A DNA stretch of 39,288 bases from a gamma proteobacterium symbiont of Ctena orbiculata (GCA_003094555.1 NATW01000100.1:1-39288); one strand, 5' to 3'; positions 16,001 through 23,954 are shown, numbered from the stretch's first letter. Notes: generated by a model from the letters alone, not told the origin. Numbers and translations are program-made.

Positions 16001-18263
16001 GAAGGAACAGCAGTTGCAGCAGGAGTTGGAGGCATTGCAGCTACATGAGGATGAGATCACATCCCGTTCCCATGAGGCACTGATATCACTCAAAGAGCAA
16101 TTACAGCAGGCAGAGGCGGAAGCCAAGCAGCAAAAAGAAAAGCGGGTTGAGTTCGAGGCGCTGCTGGAACAGGAGCATCAGACCGCTCAATTCCTCAAAC
16201 AATCTCTGGAGACCGCTGAACAGTCGGTGAATCAGAGCAGTGTCGAGTTGGAAGAAAAGAAACAGTTGCAACAATCCCTTGAGCGGCAACTGACCGCATT
16301 GCAAGAATCCCTGCAGGGTGCCGAGCAGGCGCAGAGCGAGTTGCAGCAACAGCAGCATCAACAGCAGCTTGAGTTGCAGGAGCGTATACAGGTCGCTGAA
16401 ACGCAGATCAATGAAAAGACTCAGCAGGCAGAGCAGTTGGGACAAGCACTGGAGGAGACCAAGGAATCCCTGCAGTCAATGGACCAGGCTTGGTCAGAGA
16501 TGGAGGCCAAGCAACAACAGTTGGCTGCAGAGAAGAGTGGATTGGAACAGCAGCTGAATGAGGCCCAGGCTGAGATGCAGCAATCCCTGCAGTCAATGGA
16601 CCAGGTTTGCGCGGAGATGGAGACCAATCAAGAGCAATTGGCTGCAGAGAAGAGTGGCTTGGAGCAGCAGCTCAATGAAGTTCAGGCTGAACTGCAGCAA
16701 TACCGGGAAGGCACTGAAGCGACCCTGGCAGAGGAGAAACAAAGAGTCGAAAAACTGCAACAGGAGTTGACGGCTGAGCAGGCGTCTGCCGAGTCTGTTG
16801 CGGCATCCTATGCCGAGCTGGATACGAACCACAAGACATTGCTGGAGACAAAGAGATCCCTGGAACAACAGCTCCTCGATCTCAACAGTGAGCTGGAGCA
16901 ACAGCGGCAAGAACTACTGGGATTGAATGAGCGTAGCGAGCTACATGAAGAGCAGGAGAAGACGCTCTCTCAAACTGTTGTACAACAAGAGCAGGATCTT
17001 GAGGCGCTGCAGCAGCAGTTACAGGAGAGTCAGCAGGCACTGGAACAGTTCCAAGGAGAAGCCCGGGAAGAGACCGAGAGTTACCGGCAGCGCGAACAGG
17101 AGTTGAAGCAGACCATCGGGCAGCAGCAGGCTGAAATGGATGAGTTACATATCGCCCTGGCGGCTTCGGTCGAAGGGGCGGAGCGGATGGTCGACAAGCG
17201 CGAGGTGAAAGAGAGTAGAGACGCGCTGCGCAAGGCGGAAGCGACGATCAAGACGCTTAAACGCGAGGTGGAGGGCCTGCGTGAAGTCCAGATGGAGATG
17301 GAGAGCCAGCTTAGTGACGATGTGGAAAACGAAGTGCATGCACTCCGGTTGGAATTGGAAGCCGAGAAGAAGAAGCGCGAGAAATCGGAGAAAATGGCGC
17401 GCCAGGCGGATGTCTTGCGACGGGAGCGTGATGTTCAGGAGACGGCGATTGAGATGCTGGGAGAGGATCTCGAAGTTCTCACCAAGGAGAAGGAGGGCCT
17501 GACCCGGCAGCTTACGGAGATGCGTAATCAATATACCGACATGGTCAATGAGAATGACCATTTACACTCTGAAATGAGTGGCATGCGAGAGCAGGTCTCC
17601 GATTCCAGTCTGGCGGATGATCTGCTGGGTCAGATGGAGGAGTTGCGTCACAAGGCCGAGAGTTTTGAGCGGGAACGTGATGGCGCCAAGGCTGAAGCGA
17701 GCAAGATGCGCCGTGAAGTGAGCGAACTGCGTAGCGTTATCGAGACCTATGTGGAGCAGATCCAGGATGTACAGTCTTTCGGTGTAGACGAACAGGTGAA
17801 TGCGCTACGCACAGAGCTGGATATGGTGCGTCGTCAGGCGGCAGCGGATCTGGAGCATATGCGTAGTGAATTACATGCTGCGAAGTCCCGTCTCGGTACA
17901 TCGGAAAATCGCGATGTCGACGAAGTGGCGGCACTCCAGGCCAGCCGCCAGGAGAAGGTCTCACTACAACAGTCCATTAACGAGAAAGATCACCTGCTGA
18001 AGATGTCGCAAAGTCAGTGCCGCTCATTGGAAGATGCCATCGAGGACCGTGACAAAGAGGTGGATCAGTTAAAACGCAAGCTGGAACTGTTACTCAGAAA
18101 GGCCGGTGGTTTGGAATTGTCTTCAGAGCAGTATGACAACAGCCATCTGGCAGATGATTCCATCATGCGCAACGAATCGCCCCGGCCGTCATCTACAGAA
18201 AAGAGCAGTACAGGTCCAGACTCGAAACGCACATCCCTGGGGCGTCTGTTTCGCAGGAAATAA
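13080..18263 (+). CDS. Giant cNMP-binding, rhodanese-like, coiled-coil protein (1727 aa)
   Basis: The N-terminal ~345 residues hold three small domains: a degenerate cyclic-nucleotide-binding fold (about 10-125), a better-preserved one (137-255) with GFGEEALISNKPRGSS in the phosphate-binding cassette position, and a rhodanese fold (256-345; LWLDVRTPEEYEEGHLPGA). The rhodanese active-site loop reads VVYGEEVGQSA, where a Cys would be expected, so sulfurtransferase activity is unlikely. From about 384 to 1670 the protein is almost entirely Gln/Glu-rich coiled coil, including 60-residue and 39-residue tandem repeats. It ends with a Ser-rich linker and a basic RTSLGRLFRRK tail that could touch membrane or nucleic acid. 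No signal peptide or membrane segment is seen. The cNMP-cNMP-rhodanese head is a known combination; this long rod is the unusual part. It probably acts as a cytoplasmic scaffold gated by a ligand (inference). A PfkB kinase and a Rieske protein follow in the same operon. Confidence 0.85.
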   Translation: MAVPDSKNDDVLLKNLVPLNTLSEEQLGHLLSQIAIEKAKKGDYLFREGDTDHQNVYLLSGTVALLSGQKEMDLISSGTPTARFALAHQLPRKHSAQARTNVSFVRVDSRLLSDMLARSQSASYEVKDIEQPSSDDWMTLLLQSPIFQQIPPANLQRVMMRMEEIKVKAGAEIITQGEEGDYFYLISKGECNVSRTPEAGHAPVELAILRAGKGFGEEALISNKPRGSSVTMTTDGVLVRLNKNDFIELVKQPLSRSIDFKEAAAMIEKGALWLDVRTPEEYEEGHLPGAINMPFFSLRFQASSLTLDRAYVVYGEEVGQSATAAYLLTERGAEVFVVESNWEQIAEITGFNKQGDPAGSNNVIDFNRESDEAADATEGDGVPQSVVDRLQKELAEAHRQFEQELEQRHTEIKLLRQALAVAKNRMQTGEEGAKNAHALEQEVDSLRKSLALAESRLAEGEGLEAERQVLQERIDELEHALDTTRADLNGARKSHDQASHQSNLLREQLKQLQSSQEGNERQLNAEIEVLQSEISQLQQEAETFHAQSTHEQESVLKERDELQQHLQETETQRQQQADELKTITDERDQLTESLQQTQQNMTAEAAELGQRLESTQQELSQVQSELEQHRTEHQQQSDELQTITQERDRLAESLQQTHQNMTAESAELEQKLESTQYELSEARSALERQQAEHQQQSDELQAIAEQRDQLNETLQQTQQDLTAEAAELEHKLESAQQELSKTQADLEQQQAQHQQQAAEHEQRLESTRHELSQLQSELEHQQAEHQQVVSELQDQLQESNQRVEQSAQQAESQVSGLLQTQQELKQQLEAAESAQGTLQSEHDDLQQRYGEEHAQVISLQQELQALDDRRTGLEKELEAVRQAGNDADAQYTNAMESLRGDLEEARSALDQLRQEKHQSDELLTSREQDLEKSEARAKQLQDSLDEQAGSHAGEVSELEQKLEAFEQAHQQAEEKEQQLQQELEALQLHEDEITSRSHEALISLKEQLQQAEAEAKQQKEKRVEFEALLEQEHQTAQFLKQSLETAEQSVNQSSVELEEKKQLQQSLERQLTALQESLQGAEQAQSELQQQQHQQQLELQERIQVAETQINEKTQQAEQLGQALEETKESLQSMDQAWSEMEAKQQQLAAEKSGLEQQLNEAQAEMQQSLQSMDQVCAEMETNQEQLAAEKSGLEQQLNEVQAELQQYREGTEATLAEEKQRVEKLQQELTAEQASAESVAASYAELDTNHKTLLETKRSLEQQLLDLNSELEQQRQELLGLNERSELHEEQEKTLSQTVVQQEQDLEALQQQLQESQQALEQFQGEAREETESYRQREQELKQTIGQQQAEMDELHIALAASVEGAERMVDKREVKESRDALRKAEATIKTLKREVEGLREVQMEMESQLSDDVENEVHALRLELEAEKKKREKSEKMARQADVLRRERDVQETAIEMLGEDLEVLTKEKEGLTRQLTEMRNQYTDMVNENDHLHSEMSGMREQVSDSSLADDLLGQMEELRHKAESFERERDGAKAEASKMRREVSELRSVIETYVEQIQDVQSFGVDEQVNALRTELDMVRRQAAADLEHMRSELHAAKSRLGTSENRDVDEVAALQASRQEKVSLQQSINEKDHLLKMSQSQCRSLEDAIEDRDKEVDQLKRKLELLLRKAGGLELSSEQYDNSHLADDSIMRNESPRPSSTEKSSTGPDSKRTSLGRLFRRK
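14799..15434 (+). repeat. 60-residue tandem repeats within the giant coiled coil
   Basis: Three full 180-base units (14799-14978, 14979-15158, 15159-15338) and a shortened 96-base fourth encode repeats beginning QQQ(A/S)DEL and containing ERDxLxESLQQT, MTAEAAEL and LESTQQELS. Sixty residues equals seven heptads plus one hendecad, so the units can be added or lost without breaking the rod. The near-identity suggests recent duplication. Confidence 0.85.
16470..16703 (+). repeat. Two 39-residue tandem repeats in the giant coiled coil
   Basis: Two adjacent 117-base units (16470-16586 and 16587-16703) both encode LQSMDQ, then QLAAEKSGLEQQLNE and end near QAE(M/L)QQ. Nucleotide similarity is high, which points to a recent tandem duplication independent of the 60-residue set. 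Confidence 0.8.
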
Positions 18264-18294
18264 ACTACCCTCTCAAAGTGCCGGGTAAATAATT

Positions 18295-19155
18295 ATGCAG
18301 GTGCTTGCGGTTGGCGGCGCGACCCTTGATATCATCAACAGTGTTCCAGTCTATCCCAGTGAGGATGATGAGCTGCGCGCCACTTCCCATCAGGAGTGCC
18401 GTGGTGGCAATGCCACCAATACCCTGGTGGTTTTGAGTCAACTGGGTCACCAATGCAGCTGGGCAGGCGTGCTGGGCGATGATACGGCGAGTCGATTGAT
18501 CCTGCGTGACTTGCAACAGCAGGGTGTTGATACCCAATGGGCAAGGATTCAGCCTGAAGGTTTCACACCGACCTCTTATATCCTCTCCAGTCTGGCCACA
18601 GGTTCGCGAACCATCGTTCATTACCGGGATCTTCCGGAGTACGGGATCGAGGCCTTTGAACAGATCGATCTTGCGAACTACGCTTGGATCCATTTTGAAG
18701 GGAGAGAGGTGGCTGTGTATGAGCCGATGCTCAGACACGCCAGACTTGCAGCACCATCCGCGACCCTCTCCCTGGAGATTGAAAAACCCAGGACAGACAT
18801 CGAGCGGCTCATACCGCTGGCAGATGTTGTAATTATCGCCAAGGCCTATGCCTCTTCCCATGGCTATCAGAATGCGCTGGATCTATTTGAAGCGATAGGT
18901 ACAAGCCCGGGTTCGGCCATGCTGTTTGCAACCTGGGGCGAGGATGGTGCCTGGCTGCAGACGGTTGATGGACATACCCTGTACATGCCGGCATATCGGC
19001 CGGGGCGGGTGGTCGATACCCTTGGGGCGGGGGATGTCTTCAATGCCGGTGTGATAGACGGCTTGCAGGCGGGCCTTGAACCCACTGAGGTATTAGGCAG
19101 AGCGGTTCGTCTGGCCGGCGAAAAGTGTGGACGACGGGGGCTGGACATTGCTTGA
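18295..19155 (+). CDS. PfkB-family (ribokinase/ketohexokinase-like) sugar kinase
   Basis: This 286-residue kinase has an N-terminal VLAVGGATLDII strand, a GGNATNTLVVLSQLG substrate region near residue 38 and the C-terminal PfkB signature DTLGAGDVFNAG at about 241-252, with the catalytic Asp in GAGD (247). The family phosphorylates a sugar or nucleoside hydroxyl with ATP. The overall form is nearest ketohexokinase-like and ribokinase-like members, but the substrate cannot be named. It starts 31 bases after the giant coiled-coil gene and overlaps the next gene by 29 bases, so all three are likely co-transcribed. The ribosome site is weak (GGGTAAATAATT before ATG). Confidence 0.87.
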   Translation: MQVLAVGGATLDIINSVPVYPSEDDELRATSHQECRGGNATNTLVVLSQLGHQCSWAGVLGDDTASRLILRDLQQQGVDTQWARIQPEGFTPTSYILSSLATGSRTIVHYRDLPEYGIEAFEQIDLANYAWIHFEGREVAVYEPMLRHARLAAPSATLSLEIEKPRTDIERLIPLADVVIIAKAYASSHGYQNALDLFEAIGTSPGSAMLFATWGEDGAWLQTVDGHTLYMPAYRPGRVVDTLGAGDVFNAGVIDGLQAGLEPTEVLGRAVRLAGEKCGRRGLDIA

Positions 19156-19504
19156 GCGTCATCCGCTGTGTGATATCTCAACCCTTGGAGATCCGGGAAG
19201 TCGAGGCTTTGTCCTGGAGTCACAGGGTGGGAGTGTGGCCCTATTCGTGGTGCGTCGCGGTGAACTTCTGATGGCGTATAAAAACAGCTGTCCCCATACC
19301 GGTGTCAATCTTGAATGGCAGCCGGATCAATTTCTTGATCTCAGTAACAGCTATATTCAGTGTGCTACCCACGGTGCCCTGTTCAGACTGGAAGACGGTT
19401 ACTGTCTACGCGGTCCCTGTGCAGGTGATGCGCTCGAGCCCGTAGAAGTCAGGTTGGAGGCAGGTCAGGTTGTGTTGATCCTGGATAGAAAAACCGGGTC
19501 GTGA
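19127..19504 (+). CDS. Rieske-type [2Fe-2S] ferredoxin-like protein
   Basis: This 125-residue soluble protein consists of one Rieske domain. Cluster ligands are visible: Cys55 and His57 in SCPHTG, and Cys79 and His82 in CATHGALF, with 21 residues between the two pairs. It has no membrane anchor or oxygenase domain, so it should act as a small electron carrier or redox partner, as in ferredoxin components of dioxygenases or NirD-like proteins. The chosen start is a GTG inside the end of the PfkB gene; a TTG at 19148 is an alternative. A strong terminator overlaps its stop codon and closes the operon. The partner enzyme is unknown. Confidence 0.87.
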   Translation: MDDGGWTLLERHPLCDISTLGDPGSRGFVLESQGGSVALFVVRRGELLMAYKNSCPHTGVNLEWQPDQFLDLSNSYIQCATHGALFRLEDGYCLRGPCAGDALEPVEVRLEAGQVVLILDRKTGS

Positions 19505-19516
19505 AGACCCGGTTTT
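19490..19516. terminator. Intrinsic terminator after the Rieske gene
   Basis: AAAACCGGGTC pairs with GACCCGGTTTT around a GTGAA loop. The T-run lies within the 3' arm, and the A-run gives the same property on the other strand. The Rieske stop codon sits inside the hairpin. It can end the plus-strand operon and the convergent small gene at 19548-19748. Confidence 0.88.
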
Positions 19517-19547
19517 GGGTGGTACAGAGAGAAAGGCTCTTATCCCA

Positions 19548-19748
19548 TCAGCTCATTTCGTCAAGGAAGGCGTTTAAGTCCGCCAGGACCAACTCGGGCG
19601 GAATCTCTCTCTCTGTACGCTGTTCAGTTGTCACCAACTGGAGTTGCAGTGCTGGAACGGATGCGTCAGGCGCAATAAGTTGCGTGGTCTCATCAGTCAG
19701 GCCGTTATCAACGATCTGTCCTGTACTCATGTCGTAGACTCTCTTCAT
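19548..19748 (-). CDS. Small acidic protein of unknown function (66 aa)
   Basis: The 66-residue product begins MKRVYDMSTGQIVDNGLTDE and ends LADLNAFLDEMS. It is acidic, without a signal peptide or membrane segment, and I do not recognise a family. Support for it being real comes from an excellent ribosome site (AGGAGGTGCAAA before the ATG), a terminator just past its end, and no competing ORF. It lies between the Rieske operon and a DUF6763-like gene. Confidence 0.6.
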   Translation of the reverse strand: MKRVYDMSTGQIVDNGLTDETTQLIAPDASVPALQLQLVTTEQRTEREIPPELVLADLNAFLDEMS

Positions 19749-19960
19749 TTTGCACCTCCTGCACCACGTCTCAGTGGGGGTTCGTTACTTAATTTAGCGG
19801 CGTGGGTATAGCTAACTTTAACGACTCAGGCTCAATTTCGGTGTTATCGTGAGGATTTCACATCCTTACAATAACTTACGTGAGCAATAAGCCTCTGGTT
19901 TCACTATGCGGGTCTGGATGGGGGTTTTCAACGGTAGGAAAAAAAGGGTTGAAGACTCGA

Positions 19961-20254
19961 TTACTCCGTATCCTCCAGATTATCGAGTGGATTGGGGATG
20001 ATTTCACCTGCCGGATGGTCCAGATCGACACCATAATCGTCTTTCGAGAGGTCATAAGAACCTGACCAGTCTTCCGGTGGTGCAATGGGTTTGACCTCCA
20101 GCTCCTGCCAGTCTTCCAGGTCGTACTCTTCCACGGTTCCGTCATAAAACTGGACCTCCACGACACCCTCGTCCGAATCAAAGGCCACAACCTCGAGATT
20201 GTCACCATCGACTGTTTTAAACCAGGCGCCAATTTGGATTCTCGGTGAGTTCAT
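19961..20254 (-). CDS. DUF6763-like small acidic protein (97 aa)
   Basis: The sequence has a hydrophobic-acidic N-terminal domain with FEVV-type FDSDEGVVEVQFYDGTVEEY, then PPEDWSGSYDLSKDDYGVDL and a PLDNLED end. This pattern (GTVEE, then PPEDWSG, then DYGVDLD) matches, from memory, a gammaproteobacterial family of unknown function annotated DUF6763. No enzyme motif is visible. It is cytoplasmic and strongly acidic. GGAG lies about ten bases before the ATG. Neighbouring genes give no functional clue. Confidence 0.72.
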   Translation of the reverse strand: MNSPRIQIGAWFKTVDGDNLEVVAFDSDEGVVEVQFYDGTVEEYDLEDWQELEVKPIAPPEDWSGSYDLSKDDYGVDLDHPAGEIIPNPLDNLEDTE

Positions 20255-20363
20255 TCTTATGGGTCTCCGCTAGATATGTTTATCCCCGGGGATAGTTCGA
20301 TTATGGCTCTGAAAGTGATTTATTACCATTGCGATTCTGCATTTTTATCAATTGACCATCTGT

Positions 20364-21404
20364 CTAAGGGGCTGGGTTGGGCTGTTGGGTATGGATTGCT
20401 TCGATCCCCTGCAAAACCTCTTTGGATAGACTGGTGTTAATACTTTCAAGGTTCTCATCAAGCTGTGCCAAGCTGGTTGCGCCGATGATGTTGCTGGTGA
20501 CGAAAGGGCGGCTTGTGACATATGCCAATGCCATTTGTACGGGACTAAGGCCCTCCTGCTGAGCCAGCCCGACATACTCTTCGGTCGCCCGTTGAACTTG
20601 CGGATTGGAGTAACGATCGAAACGATCGAAAAGGGTCAGACGAGCCCCTTTCGGCTGCTGCCCATTGAGATATTTACCGGAAAGTACCCCGAATGCCATG
20701 GGCGAGTAGGCCAACAGACCGCAGCCTTCGCGATGGGCTATCTCAGCCAGTCCGATCTCGAAGGTACGATTCAGTAGGTTATAGGGGTTTTGAATAGAGA
20801 CCGCCCTCGGCAGATCGTGCTCCCGGGCCAGATGCAGATAGCGCATCAATCCCCATGGGGTCTCGTTGGAGACACCGATATGGCGTATCTTTCCCGCCTT
20901 TTTAAGATCATCCAATACTTGCAGGGTCTCCAGGATCGGCGTCATCTGCTCGGATTCAACTGCTTGGTAACCGAGCTTGCCGAAGTAATTGGTACTACGA
21001 TCCGGCCAATGGAGCTGATAGATATCAATGTAATCTGTCTGTAGTCGTTGCAGACTCTCATTCACTGCCGCCTCGATATTGACTCTGTCGAGATGCAGAT
21101 TGCCGTCTCTCAGGTAGCTTAACCAATCCGCCGGGCCGGCAACCTTGGTGGCGATGATCAGGCGATCGCGCTGACCCTGACGGGCAAGCCAAGTGCCGAT
21201 ATAGCGTTCGGTCAGCCCCTGGGTATTCCCCTTGGGTGGAACCGGATACATCTCGGCTGTGTCGATAAAGTTAATACCGGCATCCACTGCCCGGTCGAGC
21301 TGAGCATGGGCCTCAGATTCACTGTTCTGCTCACCATAGGTCATGGTGCCCAGGCAGATCGCGCTTACCTTAATGTCAGTGTGGCCGAGTGGGCGGTATT
21401 TCAC
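20364..21404 (-). CDS. tas: Tas-like aldo/keto reductase
   Basis: This 346-residue NADP(H)-dependent aldo/keto reductase has the same length as E. coli Tas. Visible family features are MKYRPLGHTDIKVSAICLGT at the start, DTAEMYPVPPKG with catalytic Asp and Tyr, TKVAGP around the catalytic Lys, YQLHWPDRSTNYFG with the active-site His, and NIIGATSLAQLDENL in the cofactor-binding end. The VPPKGNTQGLTERYIG loop is characteristic of the Tas subgroup. It reduces carbonyl compounds; the natural substrate is not well defined. It is monocistronic and divergent from the CbiM-like permease gene. Confidence 0.9.
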   Translation of the reverse strand: MKYRPLGHTDIKVSAICLGTMTYGEQNSESEAHAQLDRAVDAGINFIDTAEMYPVPPKGNTQGLTERYIGTWLARQGQRDRLIIATKVAGPADWLSYLRDGNLHLDRVNIEAAVNESLQRLQTDYIDIYQLHWPDRSTNYFGKLGYQAVESEQMTPILETLQVLDDLKKAGKIRHIGVSNETPWGLMRYLHLAREHDLPRAVSIQNPYNLLNRTFEIGLAEIAHREGCGLLAYSPMAFGVLSGKYLNGQQPKGARLTLFDRFDRYSNPQVQRATEEYVGLAQQEGLSPVQMALAYVTSRPFVTSNIIGATSLAQLDENLESINTSLSKEVLQGIEAIHTQQPNPAP

Positions 21405-21523
21405 GGGAGTCTTCCCCTGCTATTTTGGTTGGGTTGGCGGGCCTAACACCCAATATCGAGGTTTCGGTTTTTACTGGCTAACAGCATAACTGAAATCCGC
21501 TTTGTAAAAAGGATTGAATCGCG

Positions 21524-22189
21524 ATGGAGCTGGATGGTGAACTTTTTTCCGGTGCCCTGTTGTGGTGGATCGCCGGCCTGTATGGCATGGTACTGCTGTA
21601 TGCGTTACGCATGGCGCCCTGGAGTCGACTCGCCCGTAAAGGGCAGTTACATGTCTTTTTAGGTGCGATCGTTGCCCTGATCGTACTCTGGCATATTCGT
21701 GCCCAGCTGCAACCGGGGATCTCATTCCATCTGCTTGGGGTTACCGCGATAACCCTGATGTTTGGCTGGTCAATGGCCATCATCATGGCCAGTCTCGCCC
21801 TGTTGGCTGTGTGTGTGAATGCTGGCTATGGGTGGCAGGGTTATGTAGTCAGTTTCCTGACCGTGGCGCTGGTGCCGATCACCCTGTCGCAGATATCCTT
21901 GATATTGATACGCAGCTGGTTGCCAAGGCAGTTCTTTGTCTATGTCTTGGGTAACGGCTTTTTTACCGCTTGGCTGGTCGGCTATGTAAGTGGTTATCTG
22001 GCGATGCATCTGCTGGTTCTCAGTGGCGCCTACACCATGGCGGAGTTGCAAGTCACGGTGATGCCCTTCTTCCCCTTGATGTTCTTCCCGGAAGCCCTGG
22101 TCAACGGCTGGGTGATCACCCTGATGGTGGTGTTCTGTCCCACCTGGGTCTACTCCTTCAGCGATGAGCAATATATCCACGGAAAATAG
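21524..22189 (+). CDS. CbiM-like energy-coupling-factor transporter permease
   Basis: This 221-residue integral membrane protein has about six to seven hydrophobic segments. The conserved features of the CbiM-like family seen are FHLLGVTAITLMFGWSMAI, a VLGNGFFTAW segment and an end like PEALVNGWVITLMVVFCPTW, then FSDEQYI. Classical CbiM brings in cobalt or nickel with an ATPase and CbiQ. No cbiQ or cbiO is nearby, and the N-terminus (MELDGELFSG) lacks the usual early His metal-binding tail, so its substrate is uncertain. AAGGATTGAATCGCG before the ATG contains a good ribosome site. djlA follows 64 bases later. Confidence 0.78.
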   Translation: MELDGELFSGALLWWIAGLYGMVLLYALRMAPWSRLARKGQLHVFLGAIVALIVLWHIRAQLQPGISFHLLGVTAITLMFGWSMAIIMASLALLAVCVNAGYGWQGYVVSFLTVALVPITLSQISLILIRSWLPRQFFVYVLGNGFFTAWLVGYVSGYLAMHLLVLSGAYTMAELQVTVMPFFPLMFFPEALVNGWVITLMVVFCPTWVYSFSDEQYIHGK

Positions 22190-22253
22190 GTTTGGGTTAA
22201 TGTATAGTGACGGCTTGGGTTAATGAGAAGCTGTTGCGTATAGAGGTAAGCCT

Positions 22254-23066
22254 TTGAGTTGGTGGGGTAAACTGGTAGGTGGTGCATTCGGTTTTGTGCT
22301 GGGTGGACCCTTGGGTGCGGTGTTGGGCGCTGCCCTTGGCCATCGCTTCGATAAGGGCCTGCAGGGGCTGCCCGATGACCAGGTCAGCTGGGGACCGGGT
22401 GATCAGGAACGGGTCCAGACCGCCTTCTTCACTGCCACCTTCTCCGTACTGGGACACTTGGCCAAGGCCGATGGTCGCGTTTCCCCAGACGAGATCAAAC
22501 TCGCCGAAGCCCTGATGGCGCAGATGTCACTATCGAGTGAAATGCGCAAGACCGCTATCCACCTCTTCAACGAGGGTAAAGCTGAGGGCTTCCCGCTCGA
22601 CGATGTGGTGGAGCAGTTTCGCCTGGAGTGTCATCGGCGCCAAACCCTGATCCAGATGTTTCTGGAGATCCAGATCCAGGCGGCCTATGCGGACAAGCGT
22701 ATGGATAGCGCGGAAGAGTCCCTATTGCTGCACATCTGCTCGCTGCTGAATATCTCCGAATTTACCTTCAGAAGACTGGAACGAATGATACGGGCCCAGT
22801 CTCATTATGCCGGCACGGGAGGCGATCGTGCGCCATCAAGGGCGCAAGGCCCGACCCTCGAGGACGCCTATGACGTCCTCAACGTCACACCAGCGGCGAC
22901 CGACAAGGAGGTCAAGCGCGCCTATCGACGCTTGATGAGCCAACACCATCCCGACAAGCTGGTCTCCAAGGGGCTGCCTGAGGAGATGATGAAGATGGCG
23001 GCGCAAAAGACGGATGAGATCAAAAAGGCCTATGAACGTGTCAAAGAGGCCAGGGGGATGGCTTGA
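22254..23066 (+). CDS. djlA: DjlA, membrane-anchored DnaJ-like co-chaperone
   Basis: This 270-residue protein has an N-terminal glycine-zipper-like membrane segment (VGGAFGFVLGGPLGAVLGAA), a central TerB-type helical domain (about 50-185; AKADGRVSPDEIKLAEA) and a C-terminal J-domain (about 203-270) with the essential HPD in QHHPDKL. DjlA stimulates DnaK at the inner membrane and influences envelope stress responses. The start is a TTG with AGAGGT upstream, giving MSWWGKLVGGAFG. The gene probably shares a transcript with the upstream permease gene. The 30 bases after it separate it from a convergent DUF3530 gene. Confidence 0.9.
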   Translation: MSWWGKLVGGAFGFVLGGPLGAVLGAALGHRFDKGLQGLPDDQVSWGPGDQERVQTAFFTATFSVLGHLAKADGRVSPDEIKLAEALMAQMSLSSEMRKTAIHLFNEGKAEGFPLDDVVEQFRLECHRRQTLIQMFLEIQIQAAYADKRMDSAEESLLLHICSLLNISEFTFRRLERMIRAQSHYAGTGGDRAPSRAQGPTLEDAYDVLNVTPAATDKEVKRAYRRLMSQHHPDKLVSKGLPEEMMKMAAQKTDEIKKAYERVKEARGMA

Positions 23067-23096
23067 TTGGTGAGACCCGCTTCCATGTCAGGTCCA

Positions 23097-23954
23097 TTAG
23101 GGTACTGATGGGGGCTGCTTAGCTCGCCATTGGCCTGCGACCCGCTTCAACCAGGCGGCAATCCGACGACCCAACTCATCCTGCATACCGCTGAAATAGT
23201 GGTCGGCACCCGCTACCTTGTCCTGACGGAATTGATCACGCCCATTCCTGATAGCGATGCCACGCCGCAGGGTTGCACTGCCAACAACGGCAGGATGGTC
23301 ACGGCTGCCAAAGATATCGAGGATGGGTATCTCTGCTCCGGTTATGGCCTGGAACACCGGATCCTCTCTATTCTCAGCACTGAGCGTCACCCCGATAGCG
23401 ACCAGGGCCCGTATTCTGTTCCCCGGCTGAGTGGCGAAATTGAGCGCCATTTCTGCCCCCAAACCATGCCCGATCAGGATTGTCTGATCGATCTGTCGAC
23501 TGTTGAGGAAGTCGATGCCGGCCTGGATGCGCGGTGTGCTCAAGGAAATCAGCGAGCTGCTGGTGGCGGGATCTGATGGATCATCGGAGATGGGAGTCTG
23601 GATCGACAGGCTATCCCAGCCCCGTTCTGAGAGCTGCCGCCGCAAGGGTTGGATCACCTCGTGCCAGTCGGCATGGCCGTTGCTGTCGTGAAGCAGAATG
23701 ACTCCTCCCAGTCGTTCAGCGGCAGGGGTTTGGATATGCAAGGCGAGAAAGCGGACTGTGTCTGCTTCAAGCCAGACCGGATTGCCCTCAGTCACCCCGG
23801 CCGCCAACGCTTCCGCAATGCGTAATTCACGGCTCAGATTGGCGGCCGACGTAAATTCCGCCATGCAGACGATCAGTAGCAGGAGCAACCGGCGGATGGC
23901 GACAGGGGGGGTACGACTTGAGGCCAATATGGGTCTGCAGCGGTATCGATTCAT
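23097..23954 (-). CDS. DUF3530-family alpha/beta-hydrolase-like exported protein
   Basis: The chosen start, ATG at 23954, has AAGGAA six bases upstream and yields a 285-residue protein with an N-terminal signal or anchor (about 20-36, RRLLLLLIVCMAEFTSA). The open frame runs further upstream to 24188, but that part lacks family character. The fold is of the alpha/beta hydrolase type: VILLHDSNGHADW, then a nucleophile-elbow region that reads IGHGLGA, and a late AGADHYFSG. A Gly stands where the nucleophilic Ser would be expected, so catalysis by the classic triad is doubtful. DUF3530 members have no established function. It converges on djlA and diverges from rpe. Confidence 0.78.
   Translation of the reverse strand: MNRYRCRPILASSRTPPVAIRRLLLLLIVCMAEFTSAANLSRELRIAEALAAGVTEGNPVWLEADTVRFLALHIQTPAAERLGGVILLHDSNGHADWHEVIQPLRRQLSERGWDSLSIQTPISDDPSDPATSSSLISLSTPRIQAGIDFLNSRQIDQTILIGHGLGAEMALNFATQPGNRIRALVAIGVTLSAENREDPVFQAITGAEIPILDIFGSRDHPAVVGSATLRRGIAIRNGRDQFRQDKVAGADHYFSGMQDELGRRIAAWLKRVAGQWRAKQPPSVP

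Noticed and set aside
14232-17561. Several minus-strand and frame-shifted ORFs opposite the giant coiled coil
   Set aside because: They are Leu-rich mirror images of Gln/Glu codons and have no starts or motifs of their own.
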